From the NCBI RefSeq assembly GCF_028372415.1, contig NC_092872.1, forward strand, positions 548,140,205 to 548,204,204: DNA of 64,000 bases. The letters are read 5' to 3'. The notes beneath the pieces were generated by a model. It saw only the letters and a program-made list of their open reading frames with translations, searched no databases and had not been told where the DNA came from. Made by a program: the position numbers and the translations under genes. The DNA comes from Notamacropus eugenii (lineage: Eukaryota; Chordata; Mammalia; Diprotodontia; Macropodidae). Shown in pieces: positions 43,695 to 55,142 of the stretch. How positions within the stretch are numbered: the stretch's first letter is position 1; each line of letters opens with the position of its first letter.

Positions 43695-44110
43695 AAGGAG
43701 TGCTGGGTGGTCCAGAGAGCTTGAGGCCAGCCCTGACTTGATCACAGACTATTTGACCTTGGGAAAATAAGTTCCCCTCTTTGGATCTGAATTTCATAAT
43801 GGCATAGGACTTAGAGGTAGAAAATAGCTTTATCCAATCTAATCCAATCCCCTCATTATAATAATTGCTAATCCACCTAGCGCTACAAAGACATCTAGCT
43901 TTATATAAATATCTGATTTGAATCTCCCAACAACTCTGCGAGGCAGATATTATGGATATTTTTAGTTCCATTTTATGGAGTTTAAGGCTGAGATAATTTA
44001 CAGAACTTTCTCCGAGTCACAAAAATATAAGTGTGAGTGACAAGATTTGCACCCAGGTCCCCCAGATGATTTCAGTATTTGTCCACTATACACCATGATG
44101 CTCACCTCTA
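43695..44110. repeat. MIR pair, plus then minus
   Basis: 43695-43800 is in sense ('actatttgaccttgggaaaataagttcc'). 43925-44100 is in antisense ('caacaactctgcgaggcagatattatgg...cattttatggagtttaaggctgag...cacccaggtcccccag'). Confidence 0.6.
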
Positions 44111-44129
44111 ACTTGAGGACGCTGGAATA

Positions 44130-44760
44130 GATGATCTGACCATGTCATTCCCCTGCTCAAGGAGCTCCAAGAAACAATAGACATCCTGTTCTAGGATCAA
44201 ATCTAAATTCCTCTGTTTGATATTTAAAGCCTTTCTTGTTTGACTGCAGCCCGCTTTTCTAGACTTCTTGCACATCGTTCTTCTTTATGCACACCAGGAT
44301 AGTCAAACTCATATGTTTGCTATCCCTCACATGCAACATTCTGTCTCCCTTCTTCATGCCTTTCCACAGGTCATCCCTCATGCCTGGGAGGTACTCCTTC
44401 CTTGCTTTCATCTCTTAGAATCCTTTGTTCTCCTGTAATCGCACTGAGGGTAGGGACTGTTCCAATCTTGTCTTTTGATCTCTAGCACCTGGGACCATTC
44501 CTGGTACATATTAGGCATATAGTAGTTGTTCAATAAATACTTATTGACTCAAATGCCGTCTGCTTCCTACATGAGGACTTTCCTGGCAACCCCAGTCGCT
44601 AATGCCCTCCAAATTACCTTTTATTTCTCTTTTATATATTTTGCATGTGCATATGTGTAAATTCACATATACATGTGTATGTGTGTATGTTTATGCTGTT
44701 TCTTGTGTTAGAAAAGCTCCCTGAGGGCAGGGACCATTCATTTGGGGATTTGACATCGTA
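44130..44760 (+). repeat. L2 LINE 3' part
   Basis: A long sense L2 fragment: 'tgaccatgtcattcccctgctcaaggagctcc...gatatttaaagcctttcttgtttg...gagggtagggactgttccaatc...ttcaataaatacttattgactc', with a second L2-like piece and a (TG/TA)-rich stretch to 44760. Confidence 0.82.
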
Positions 44761-44984
44761 ATTTAGGACTAGCACTGGAAGAAGATCCTACCTCCTCCAT
44801 GAAGACTTTGTATTCTTCGAAGTATGATAGAGCCAGTGACCAGGCAGACCTGTCCAAAGTCACTGAGGCTTTGAATGTTGATTAGATGTTTTTGCTTGTC
44901 TGTAACTCTTCAACTCCATGGACACTTCACTCATGAGTACTATTCTCATGAGGATGAGGCATTTTCTAACAGTTGTGGCTTATT

Positions 44985-45200
44985 GGGAATAAAGGGAACT
45001 AATGTGGCATCATGGGAAAAATTGGTCGATTTCAATTCTGATGGCATGGTTTTGAGTCCTGAATCTTCCATTTGTGATCTTGAGTAAGTCACTTCTCTTT
45101 TTGAGTTCTATATCTTCCTCTAAAAAAATGTGGGCAATTGGATCGAATGATTTCTAAGGTCCTTTGCAACTCTAAATCTTATGACTCTATGACTTGGACA
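44985..45200 (+). repeat. THER/MIR-like SINE
   Basis: Head 'ctaatgtggcatcatggg', CORE 'tgtgatcttgagtaagtcac', end 'ggatcgaatgatttctaaggtcctttgcaactctaaatcttatgactctatg'. Confidence 0.78.
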
Positions 45201-45239
45201 GCATGTGGATGGGCCAACATATTATTCCCCTTCATATAT

Positions 45240-45480
45240 TCTATTTTCTAGTCAATCCAGTTTGTTCCCTATCCCCTGCCTTGTCCTGATCTCTTCTGTC
45301 TCAGTGTCATTGTTAACACCATCTCCATGAAGCCTTTCCTGAAAAAAACATCTCTCCCTCGTCAAATTTTCATGGTATTTTGTCTGGATTCTCCCCTTGC
45401 CCTGATCACATTCTATATTGTACCATATTGACCACAAATGTGTATATATGAAGTGTACAATCTGTGCTTGATCCATTTAA
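45240..45480 (+). repeat. L2-like fragment
   Basis: 'tccatgaagcctttcctgaaaaaaacatctctcc...cttgccctgatcacattctatattg' fits the middle of the L2 3' region. Weak. Confidence 0.45.
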
Positions 45481-45487
45481 AAGAAAG

Positions 45488-46085
45488 TGCTAACAAGTTG
45501 TCACGTATACCCAGAGAATATAAGTATCAGAAAACCTTTGGAGCCTGTACGCATTGACTTTCTGCCTCTGAAATGAAACAATAAGAAGATAACCCATATA
45601 TTTATAGGGACTAACCATTTCACCCAATCTCAATTCGTGTACCCCAGCAGGAACCAGAAAGCTACTACAGTTGCTAAGGCGTTACGGGAAAAATATTTCT
45701 CAAAGTATGGCTTCCCTGAAAGTATCCACTGACCAAAGTAGGCACTTTGAAAGCAAACTACTTCAGGAAATATTTGTCTTAACTATGAATCAAGTTTAGA
45801 ATTACACCATACTCCCTTCAGGGAGACTCATAGTATCAGGATTTCAACAACACCCTGCTGAATATGCTTAAATCTTTGAGACTAGAATACAGATCTCAGT
45901 GGAACCAACATGTAGCATTTGTAATGTATGCATAGATATATAATGCCACAAAGAATGGACAATTGCTCATTCACATATGTTTGGAGCTTCAGAAGACAGA
46001 GAAACCATGGAAACTCATCAGAAAAACTAAGTCTGGTGAAGATCAATTAAGGGCATTATGGGAAGATGTGGGAGAGGTAGAGACG
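45488..46085 (+). pseudogene. Fossil Ty3/gypsy-type integrase
   Basis: Decayed integrase core of a Ty3/gypsy (Metaviridae-type) LTR retrotransposon. In shifting plus-strand frames one reads KPLEPVRIDFL (about 45530), the first catalytic-Asp region; TNHFTQSQFVYPSRNQKATTVAKAL (about 45605-45690; the family pattern is DHFTR...P...QKATTVAK) in a frame then reading KYGFPESIH; a DQ...HFES segment after a one-base shift (about 45732-45755), the second-Asp region; FNNTLLNML after another shift (about 45845-45870), the zone after the catalytic Glu; and SQWNQHVA (about 45895-45920). The region where the catalytic Glu is expected is damaged. Stops and at least three shifts make it inactive. Integrase inserts reverse-transcribed element DNA into the host genome. 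Confidence 0.82.
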
Positions 46086-46335
46086 GTGGGAGTAGAAGTA
46101 TAGATGACTTTAATTCCATGTATTCTTTCCTTTTATGCTTCTTTACTTATGAACTCTGTAAGCATTCAAACTTCCCATTAATGCTGTATGTAGTTGTGAG
46201 AGAGTACCCTACCCAGGTTTATGGGGGAAATTTTTTGGGCTTCTTTTCTTATTATGCCATTTCAGTAAATTCCTTTAATTTAGTCTAATTATGTCTTCTA
46301 TTAAAAGTAAACACATTGGTGGGGACTCATGGACC
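46086..46335 (+). repeat. Possible 3' flank/LTR of the gypsy element
   Basis: Directly downstream of the integrase remnant, non-coding and T-rich: 'ccaggtttatgggggaaattttttgggcttc', then a polyadenylation-like 'attaaaag'. The position fits an old 3' LTR but no paired LTR is visible. Confidence 0.35.
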
Positions 46336-46469
46336 GTAATCTTAGCAGTGTGGACTCACAGATTACCTTGAACCTGGGGTAGTCATTCCCTGAGAGAATC
46401 AACCTGTGAATAGAAATTGACAGGGTAGACCAGGAAGGTGCCAAAGGGAACATGTGAACATGTCATATC

Positions 46470-46595
46470 CAACCCTCCTAGAATCTGTAAGCTCCTTGAA
46501 AGAGTAACTCTGGTAGTTTCATCCTTGAACCTCCAGCTCTAAGTAATGTTCTGTACATATATTTGTCTAATAAATGTTTGGTGAAATGAAATGCA
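46470..46595 (+). repeat. L2 LINE 3' end
   Basis: 'agaatctgtaagctccttgaaagagtaactc...tgaacctccagctctaagtaatgttctgtac...taataaatgtttggtgaaatgaaatg'. Confidence 0.75.
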
Positions 46596-46744
46596 CTAAT
46601 GACCCTGGTTAATTATTGGGGGGGAGGGGGTTGTCAGGTCTATTTTCCCGGTTCACTTCCTTACATATTAAACCCCTGTAGCAGGCAGACAGCAGAAACT
46701 GATTAGGACAATTCTCCCTAAACGTTGGTGCTGCCATCTAGATC

Positions 46745-46865
46745 AGAGGAGGGGAACCTGTGGCCTTAAGGTCACATATGACCCTCTAGATCCTCAAGTG
46801 GGGCCCTTTGACTGTATTCAAACTTCACAAATCCTTTTATTAAGTGGTCTTATTAAGATGATCTA
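46745..46865. mobile_element. hAT DNA-transposon end
   Basis: 'gaggggaacctgtggccttaaggtcacatatgaccctctagatcctcaagtgg', then 'ccctttgactgtattcaaacttcacaaatccttttattaa', the left end of the Charlie-like repeat whose other end lies at 42.5 kb. The order of the two ends shows that they belong to different copies. Confidence 0.65.
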
Positions 46866-46869
46866 GAGA

Positions 46870-47260
46870 TTAAATTGTCTAGAAGCATCTGAACTGGTTA
46901 ATCAGTCTGTTGGTTTATCCAGAGATAATAACTTACATTCCAAAATATGATTCAGGATTGGTGACCTCTAAGTAAGCTGAGATTGGGTGAGACTCTCGTA
47001 AGGTTTTCTCTTCATAGGCTGAGACTGGGTAGAAGACCTCTTAATAGCAACGCCTTGACCTTCAGGTGATTTTGTGAGAGTTTTACAGGGCATGAATCTC
47101 AAAGCTGATTGTGTGTCCTTCACTTCTAGGAAGTTCCATTGGCACACTGAGCATTGATATTCAGATTATCTTTCTGATATTAGGTGGAGATTTCAATGGA
47201 GACCGGCACTGGGTTACATGTATTCTGGAAAAGAAAATTACTTTTTGCTTTCAAGTCTGG
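46870..47260. other. No gene or recognisable repeat
   Basis: About 390 bp with nothing assigned. A near-duplicate phrase 'ctgagattgggtgagac'/'ctgagactgggtagaag' occurs at about 46977 and 47020. Confidence 0.4.
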
Positions 47261-47264
47261 GGTG

Positions 47265-47445
47265 TAGTAGAAGTATAGCTAGATGTATTGAGACTGGCTT
47301 CAAATGCTGACTCTCACACCTACTAGTCATTTCTCTGGATCTCAGTTTCCTCATCTGTAGAATAAAAATAATATTTGCACTACCTATAGTTTCTCCAATG
47401 CTTGTTATGAGGAAAGTACTTTAGAAACTTTAACACAGAAATGAA
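47265..47445 (+). repeat. MIR-like SINE
   Basis: 'ctagtcatttctctggatctcagtttcctcatctgtagaataaaaataatatttgc...gcttgttatgaggaaagtactttagaaac', the CORE and 3' end. Confidence 0.75.
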
Positions 47446-47449
47446 ATGA

Positions 47450-47880
47450 GTTATTTATATTGTATTAACATTCCCAATTTGTTGAAAGCAATTGCGTTGA
47501 GAGAATAGAAGGGGAAAGAGTTCCAATCTTTATGCCTTATTGTGGAGGGAAGGAATTCCCAAATCCCTTACAGATATGTAACAAAGGATATAAATTAACC
47601 TATAAATGCATTGAAAAGTTTAGAGTGATGAAAGAAATAACTGCCAAATCAGGAAGTACTAGGTTTTCTTGACTCCAAGTCTTATTGAGAGCAAACTTGA
47701 CCAGGCTGTCTTTTGGGAATGAAGAGACTTTACTGTTCTTCTCTTAGTCAGTCCCTCAGTTCTCATAAATAAGTTAAACCCAAACCGAAACAAAAAACTT
47801 AGTGGCTAATTACCAGTTAAGAATTTATTCCTGTAGTGTCTGTCATTTTAGTACCTTCCCCTGGAGAACAGGTTGCAAAG
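47450..47880. other. No gene or recognisable repeat
   Basis: About 430 bp with nothing assigned. Confidence 0.4.
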
Positions 47881-47881
47881 C

Positions 47882-48065
47882 ACATCATGAAAGAACAGGA
47901 CTGGAAAGTCAGAAAATAAAGCATCTAGCTCAGGCTCTATCCCTCATGGGTTCTGTTATCTTGGGCAAACAATTTCTCCTTTTTATACCTCAATTTCCTT
48001 TTTTGTAAAATGAGGAGTTTGAATTAAATGGTCTCTAAGGTCCCTCCTTGCTCTGTATTCTAAAA
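47882..48065 (+). repeat. THER/MIR-like SINE
   Basis: 'gaaagaacaggactggaaagtcag...tgttatcttgggcaaacaatttc...tttgtaaaatgaggagtttgaattaaatggtctctaaggtccctccttgctctg'. Confidence 0.8.
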
Positions 48066-48234
48066 TTTTTTTCCAGCTTTTCCATTCTGTGATTCTGTCA
48101 TAAATGATACCCATATCCAAGGACCTTGAAAATGTTAACCTCTTTGGGGGCCTTGAAGGTGCTTACCAGAGATGTGGATTAAAGTGTTCTTCCTCCTTTG
48201 GGGCTAAGAAGTACCAAGGAGGAATCCAAGGTCC

Positions 48235-49615
48235 CATCCTCTACTCAGCTGTCAAAATAATCTTATTAAAGCATATGACCATATCCCTGTCCTATTCCAT
48301 AAACTCCGGTGACTCCCTACCCTGTCTAGAATCAAATACAAAGTATTGCACTTAGCATTTAAAGCCCTGGACAACATGACCCTTTTCTATCTTTCTAGTT
48401 TTCTCACGATTAACTTACTTTCCCCACCCCTACTTTCTACACATTCTGTGATCTAGTGACATTGGCCTCCTTGTTCATCCTTGAACAAGATACTTCATCT
48501 CCAGCCTCTAGGCATTTTCACTGGCTATTTCCTATGCTTAGAATATTCTCATCTCCATCTCCTGTTTTTCCTGGCTTCCTTCAAGTGCCAGCCAAAATCT
48601 TACCTTCTATAAGAAGTATTTCTTCTTTCTGCTTAAGGCTAGTTTCTTCTCTCTATTGCTTATCTCATGTGTGTGTGAATATATGTTATATTTTTATATA
48701 TCACATATGTATCTCACATGTGTGTGTATTTAATCTAATTTGGGCACAGTTGTTTACATGTTGTCTGCATTAGATTGTAAGCTCTCTGAGGACAGGAACT
48801 ATCTTTTGCCTTTCTTTGCATCTCCAGAATTTAAAAGCACATAGTAGGCACTTAATAAATCCTTATTGACTTATGACAAAGAGGAAATGGCACCATAAGG
48901 GAGCAAGGTGGCCCAGTGGGTAAGAGCAAGAGATATGAAGTCAGGAAGCTCTCAGTTTAAATTCATCCTTAGACATTCACTAGCTGTGTGACCCTGTCTC
49001 AGGTCTCTCCCTTCTGCAATCCATTTTCCATCCAGCCACAAAGTGATTCTTCTGAAACTCAGGTCTAATTATGTCACCATCCCTACATCCCCCTCCCCAC
49101 CCCCAGTAAACTCTAGTGGTTTCCTATTGCTTGCAAGGGCAAATACAAAATGCTCTGTGTGGCATTCAAAGCCCTTCATAATCTAGTCAGCTCCTACCTT
49201 TCCAGTTTTCTTATACCTCGGTCCCTGTGCTCTTTGATCTAACTAGCTGACCTCCTAGCTGTTCCATAAACAAGACATTCCATCTCTCAGCTCCAGGCAT
49301 TGTCTCTGGCTGTCCCTTATTCCTGGAATCCTCTCTCCTCTCCTCTGACTACTGACCTCCCTGACTTCCTTTAATTTCCCACTTTCTACAGGAAGCCATC
49401 TCCAACACCTCTTCATTTCAGTGCTTTCTCTCTGTTACCTATTTCCTATTTATCTGTTTGTTTTCAAGTTATCTCCTACATTAGATCATTCCTTGAGGGC
49501 AGGAACTATCTTTTGCCTCTTTTTATACTCTCAGTGCTTAGCAAGTAGTAGGCCTACTATGTGCCTACACATAGTGGTGCTTAATAAATGTTTATTGCTT
49601 GATTATTTATTATTA
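48235..49615 (+). repeat. Two L2 3' parts in tandem with a SINE between
   Basis: First L2 48235-48878 ('catatgaccatatccctgtcc...atttaaagccctggacaacatgacccttt...gtaagctctctgaggacaggaac...ggcacttaataaatccttattgac'). A SINE fragment follows at 48895-48985. Second L2 48986-49615 ('gtctaattatgtcaccatccc...attcaaagcccttcataatctagtcagc...ccttgagggcaggaactatc...gtgcttaataaatgtttattg'). These are the longest L2 copies in the window. Confidence 0.88.
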
Positions 49616-49789
49616 GGGTATTGTTTTCTTTTTGTTCAATTTGAGGAAGAGGTGTAAAAGGGAGAGAAAATAATGATTCTCATTAATTGGAAAAATAATG
49701 CAATTAAATTTAAGGAGGAAATATAAGTTAATTTATACCTATAGCTAACAGTCTAATGATCCTATAAAAATATTAGTCAAGAGTAATTT

Positions 49790-51015
49790 ACTCTTGATGA
49801 AGTCATGGTGACTCTTTGTGTCCATTGCTTCCTTTTGTTTTTATGACCCATCCCTTTTAGTTATACATGCAAATATTTTGATAGGAAGTGAAGTTATAGT
49901 TTGCTTAATCTAGAGTTTGCTACTTGGTATATGTGGAATGGTAATAATAAGAGATATTAGAAGGAAGGCAGATAGATACAATTTATTTTGTTTCTGTTTT
50001 CTTGGCCAAGGAGAATGATCTATGGACTAGAAAGCAATCAATTAAGATACCATTGCAAGGAGTGGGAGGGGTTACTTAGGAAGCACTAGAAATAGGCAGA
50101 GGAGAAAGTTGGAATATGTGGCAATGGCATGTTTAGACTTTGACCTGTATGTTGTGAGTACATTATTATTGAAAAAGTATTAGTAGTTGGAATGAATGTA
50201 CATTTTGAATATGTATTTCCTTTGTAACAAATATGCATAAAACTCTTGTAACAAATATACATAATCAATCAAAATCAAGCCATGTCTAAAATATATGTGT
50301 CATTCTGCACCCTAATTTCATCACCTCTTAGCCCAGAGGTAGATAGCATGCTTCAATATTAGTCTTCTGGAATCACAGTTAGTCAATGTGTTAATTAGAG
50401 TTAAGTCTTTCAAAGTAATTTGTTTTTATAATATTGTTATTATTTTGTAAATTATTCTTCTGGTTCTGCTCACTTTCAGTGTGGGAGTGCAATGATTGAA
50501 TGATATGACTATCAATACTGGAAGCCCACAGTGTCATGCAGTTGCCATAGAAGGTCTTCCATTGTATGGTCATTATGTTGTGTCTACTCAACATTAGGGT
50601 TGATAAGCTGGATCCTATTATCTTCATCCCCCACAATATATAACAAACCTATCATTCTCTCCATGGGTTTCTCAAGGATGAGAGGCTGTGTCAAATGCTT
50701 TCTTGAAGTCCAGGTATTTGTAATGTATTTTGATGGGTAAATAGTTCCTCTGATCTACCAGTCCAGTCATCTTGTCAAAAAGGAAAATAAGGTTAGTCTG
50801 GCATGACCTGTTCCTGACAGACAAAGTCATGCTCACTTTTAGGGATCACCGATTTTCTTTTTTTAAATGCCCATAAACCATCCTTTTAAATGTCTTCTAA
50901 AACTTTGCCAGGGTTAGGAGTCAAGCTCACTGGTCCATATTTTGAAGGTTTTCCTCTTTTTTAAAAAATTTGAGTTAGCATTTACCCTTCTGTAGTTCTG
51001 TGTCATGACTCTCAT
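49790..51015 (-). mobile_element. CR1/L3 LINE, antisense, split by L1 sequence
   Basis: 49790-49900 reads 'ctcttgatgaagtcatggtgactc...'. 50690-51015 reads 'gtcaaatgctttcttgaagtccaggtattt...gatctaccagtccagtcatcttgtcaaaaaggaaaataaggttagtctggcatgac...aaaactttgccagggttaggagtcaagctcactggtcc'. Both are CR1/L3 reverse-transcriptase sequence in antisense. Confidence 0.75.
50210..50530 (-). mobile_element. L1 3' UTR fragment, antisense
   Basis: 'caaatatgcataaaactcttgtaacaaatatacataatcaatcaaaatcaagccatgtctaaaatatatgtgtcattctgc' and 'ctttcaaagtaatttgttttt...cttctggttctgctcactttc' parallel the L1 copy at 51.2-51.5 kb. Confidence 0.65.
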
Positions 51016-51099
51016 TCTCTAAGGCCTTATAAAAGTAGAAACAGAAACTCATGGATGCAGGAATCCTATGTTGAAAACTAGAAGGAACTTTATAAACCA

Positions 51100-51960
51100 G
51101 CCAGTCTAAACCTCTTATTTTAAAATTTTAATTTAATTTTAAATTAATAAAAATCTATTTCAAATTTGAATTTTTTCAGGTTACAATATTTTCTCTACTC
51201 CCAGTTTAAAAAAACAAAAAAGGAAAAACAAAACCCTTGTAACAAATATATATAATAAAACAAAACAAAGTTTCCACTTGATCATGTCCGAAGTATATGT
51301 GTCTTATTTTGCACTGATTCCATCACTTCTTTGTTAAGGGATAGTTGCATGCTTTATCATCACTCCTGTGGAATACATAGTCATTTTGTTGATTAGAGTT
51401 CTTAAATCTTTCAAAGTAATTTTTTACAGTGTTGCTATTATTATTCTCCTAGTTTTGCTCACTTCACCCTGTATCACTTCATGCAAATCTTCCTAGGTTT
51501 CTCTGAATCCATCCATTTCATCATATCTTATGGCCCAATAATGGTCTATTAGACTTATATACCATAATTTGTTCAGCCATTTCCCAACTGATGGTTACCA
51601 CCTTAGTTTTCAATTCTTTGCCTCTACAAAGAGAGCTGCTTCATGTATATGTAAATACATATATACATATACACACATATATACACATACATACATATGT
51701 GTGTGTGTATATATATAGATGTAGATATATAAAACATATGAGTTCCTTTCCTCTTTCTTTGATTTCCTTGGTGTGTAAGCCTACTAGTGATATGGGTATG
51801 TAGTTTTGTGATATCTTGAGCATAGCTCTAAATTGGTTTCCAGAATGTCTGGACCAATTTTATGGCTCTCCTAACAAAGTATGAGTATACTTGCTTTTCC
51901 ACAGCCCCTCTAACATTTATCGTTTTCATTTCTTTGGGCAATCTCACCAATCTGATACAA
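51100..51960 (-). mobile_element. L1 3' end and ORF2 tail, antisense
   Basis: 3' UTR (51100-51450), then 'agttttgctcacttcaccctgtatcacttcatgcaaatcttcc...gttcagccatttcccaactgatggttacc...ctacaaagagagctgc', an SSR (51640-51720), and 'aaattggtttccagaatgtctggacc...ccacagcccctctaacatttatcg', matching L1-b 13.7-14.05 kb. Confidence 0.82.
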
Positions 51961-52300
51961 CCCTTCCATTTTATAGATGAGAGAACTAAGAAACAAAGAA
52001 AGAAGTTAAATGCCTTTCCAGAGTTTCTAAGGTTGTAAGGAACCATGGTGGAAACACAATTGTTTATGTTTATACCTCATTTTAAGGTTTTTGAAAAGAT
52101 TTCAATTGTCTTTATGTTAAAACAACCCTATGATACAGATTCTACATATTCCTCTTTTATAAGAGGAATAAATTGGTTCAGAGTGGTTGAGAAACTTGAC
52201 CATAGTCAAATAGCTAGTCAGTATCAGAAGAAGGAATCTGACCCATAGCTCTCCTGACTCCAAGTCTGGTATTCTTTCTATTATACTATATTGATCCTTC
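51960..52300 (-). repeat. MIR copies, antisense
   Basis: 51965-52045 ('cattttatagatgagagaactaagaaacaaagaaag') and 52100-52295 ('gaataaattggttcagagtggttgagaaacttgaccatagtcaaatagctagtcagtatcagaag...tctcctgactccaagtctgg'). Confidence 0.65.
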
Positions 52301-52329
52301 ACCTGCTAGTTATTTCAGAAATATAAGAT

Positions 52330-53690
52330 GAATTTTGTATACGTCTCATGATGTGAACTCATTGAGGTTTGTACTCTGTTCAAATATCTTCTATCTTATC
52401 ATTTCCTCATAACCATTTTTATTTTATCCTTTCCATTCCAAAGATCATTTTCCTTAGAAGAGAATACAGAAATAAGTAGCTTAGTAGTCTGGCTTTTTAA
52501 AAAATGTAGTCCATTATCAACCTCTCCCCCATATACTCCAGCAATTGTTATATCCCTTCTTTGATCTTCCTCTTATCCCCAAGCTAGATTTAAAAAAAAT
52601 ATTTCTTTTTTGCACTTAGCATTCATTCAAAGTCCAGCTCATTAGGAGCTCTAACACTGCAGATATATTTCCTGCAGAACCATACTCCTATTTTGTATTC
52701 ATCTTCCATTCTTTGCCCTTTTGTCTTTGAAAACACGCAATTTTAAAAGTCTGAGATGGTCAATAAGTTCCCTGTGCATTCACATTAGTATCTTTAAACA
52801 ATTTGACTTTCCTTCCTTATCAGATAATCTCTATTTAAGCCTTCAAAATTTCATTCTTATAAGATTCCCAACTTTCCCTGCAAGACATTAAGTTATTTGA
52901 TCTTATCTATTCTTTCTCCAAAATTTATAAAACTTTCTCTCTTAAAAATCTAGGGAGGATATCAAAAGATAGCTAACTTTCCTCACCTCTATCAAGAATT
53001 CTATAATGCAGTAGTCATTTGCCCTCCAAATTATAGTTGTCTCTACTTTGACAACCAGATCCTCCTAGTTGGTAAGAATCAGAATCAGAATAGCAGCTCC
53101 TTCTGATTTTCTCTACTTTTTGAAGGATAAGGTTATCATTAAGGAAAGTCACCAACTTATCTAATAATATATTTGGGATAGAAAATTCCAGTAAATGTAC
53201 AACTAATTGAAGTACCCTACCACTATAGTACCAAGTTTTCTGATAAACCTGTGATCTATTTTCTGAATTCATTTATTTCCTCTTCCTTTCAAGGTGGTCT
53301 GTAGTTTATACCAACAATAATATTTTCTTTGTTCTTCCCCTATTGATTTTCTTTCCCCAAATGCTCTCTATCATGTTCTCTCTTGGTTTCTGAATTTTCC
53401 CATGTGAGCATATCTTTTTAATATGTAGTACTACTCTACCACTTAATTCCCTCTATCTATTTTACTATGTTCGAATAAGTTCCATCCTTCCAGATTTTCT
53501 CATCTCACTGTCAATTACAGGTATTCATTAAAATTTATTGCACATCATGTTTACTACTTTGCACATTTATATATAGACCTCTGATACTATAGAATTTATT
53601 GATTGTTCTCATTTTAGATATCTTCTTTGAATTATTGAGCTGATCTTTTGTTATAATGCTTTTTACATTTTACATGGTATTTTATGGTTT
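52330..53690 (-). mobile_element. CR1/L3 LINE 5' portion, antisense, very decayed
   Basis: 'ccaagttttctgataaacctg...caaggtggtctgtagtttataccaacaataatattttc' and 'gtactactctaccacttaattccctc...agataagttcc'-like phrases fit the antisense endonuclease-side region of CR1/L3. Frames are destroyed. It probably belongs to the same insertion as 49.8-51.0 kb. Confidence 0.45.
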
Positions 53691-53699
53691 GGGAGATCC

Positions 53700-54230
53700 A
53701 TGTAAATAATTATCTTCCCTTCCATCCCTTTTCATACTCAAAGAGATAGGAGCATATTTCGAACAGCTGAATCATGGAACATATAACTCTCAGAAGAAGA
53801 ATAATTGTGGATGACACAAAGGTCAATATAGAAGCTCATGGTGGGTGCAAGTAAGCTACAGCATTTTGTAAATGATGACTAGAATGCATGACTTCTTCAA
53901 GGAAACCTAAAATTAGAAAGGAAGTAGGATAGTCACATATTGAAATGGAAGAATAACAAATGAATACCTGAATGCTACACATGAAACATCAAAAGACAAA
54001 GAGGAAGGCTTCCAGTACATTGAGTAGATGTTCCAGTATCTCTGCTCCAGTATTTCTCAGAGGATCCCAAAGATATGGACATAGGCAAGCACATCATGGA
54101 GGATGAGAAAGTGTGGGTAAGTCTGTTCCAATAGAGATAGTATCCACCTCAGTGAGAGGTCACTGGTTCAGTGAAACATTCAAGAATTGTGTGTGGGCTC
54201 TGTTGTAGCAGAATCCTGAACTGAGACAGA
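53700..54230. other. Unassigned, perhaps an old LINE 3' part
   Basis: About 530 bp with phrases such as 'gtggatgacacaaaggtcaatatag' and 'ggaagaataacaaatgaatacctgaatgc' that look LINE-like, but I cannot assign a family. Confidence 0.3.
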
Positions 54231-54236
54231 TACATA

Positions 54237-54303
54237 TCTACCCATTCATCCATATATCTGCCCATCCATCCATCCATCCATCCATCTATCCATCCATCCA
54301 TTA
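54237..54303. repeat. (CCAT)n microsatellite
   Basis: CATC/CCAT tetranucleotide repeat directly before the antisense L2 end, probably grown from its tail. Confidence 0.92.
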
Positions 54304-54615
54304 ACTCAACAAGCATTTATTAAATGCCTGCTATTTGCTAGGTTTCGTATAAGGTCCTGGGGACACAAAGTTGAAACAAGTCAGCACCCTTAAGGAACTT
54401 ATATTCTACTAGTGAGAAATAGCAAGAAAATAGAAAATTTTATGTAATATATATACACACATTATATATTTAAAGTAATTTCTGGGGAGGAGGCACTAAC
54501 AACTGTGATCAGAATAGGTGTTCAAGAGGAGGTAGCAGTTAAGCTGAGCCTTGAAAAAAGCTACAGATTCCAGGTAGGGCTGAAGAGGAATATTGGGAAG
54601 ATTTGATCCTATCTA
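54300..54615 (-). repeat. L2 LINE 3' part, antisense
   Basis: 'caacaagcatttattaaatgcctgctatttgctagg...cccttaaggaacttatattctactag...gaggtagcagttaagctgagccttgaaaaaagc'. Confidence 0.85.
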
Positions 54616-54636
54616 TCCCACTCACCCATCCCTTTG

Positions 54637-54888
54637 TTTTTGTTGAGTTGTTTCAGTTGTGTCCAACTTTCCATGACACTATTTGGGGTTTTCTTGGCAA
54701 TGATACTAGAGTGGTTTGATGTTTTCTTCTCCAACTCATTTTACAGATGAGGAACTGAGGCAAACAGCGTTCAGTGACTTGCCCAAGGTCACACAGCTAG
54801 TAAGTATCTGAGACTGGATTTGAGTTTAGGTTCTCCTGCTTCCAGGGCTGGCACTCTACTCTATCCACTGTGCCACCTAGCTGCCCTG
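54637..54888 (-). mobile_element. Marsupial SINE (Mar1-like, BovB-type tail)
   Basis: Full length in antisense: 'gttgagttgtttcagttgtgtccaac', 'ggggttttcttggcaatgatac', 'gtgacttgcccaaggtcacacagctag', 'ccactgtgccacctagctgccc'. Confidence 0.92.
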
Positions 54889-54944
54889 GTCTTATCCCTT
54901 TAAAGTCCCCTAAATAAACTGGTGAAAATCCCTATGCTCAACTG

Positions 54945-55142
54945 AGCATGGTGGGAGACAGTACAATTTGAATAGACTTGGAGATGGGAAAACTTGGGTT
55001 CAAATCCTTAAAGTTATTATTTCCTAACTGCATAACTTTGGACAAGTCACTTATACCCTCTTGTCCTTATTTATCTCATCTGTAAAATGAGAGTGTCAGG
55101 GTTAGATGACCTCTGAGGCCCCTTACAGATCTATATCTATGA
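54945..55142 (+). repeat. THER/MIR-like SINE
   Basis: 'acttggagatgggaaaacttgggttcaaatcc...ataactttggacaagtcac...aaatgagagtgtcagggttagatgacctctgaggccccttacag'. Confidence 0.85.

Noticed and set aside
42472..46865. One large hAT transposon spanning the two ends
   Set aside because: The right-type end comes first and the left-type end second, so they face outward and belong to separate copies.
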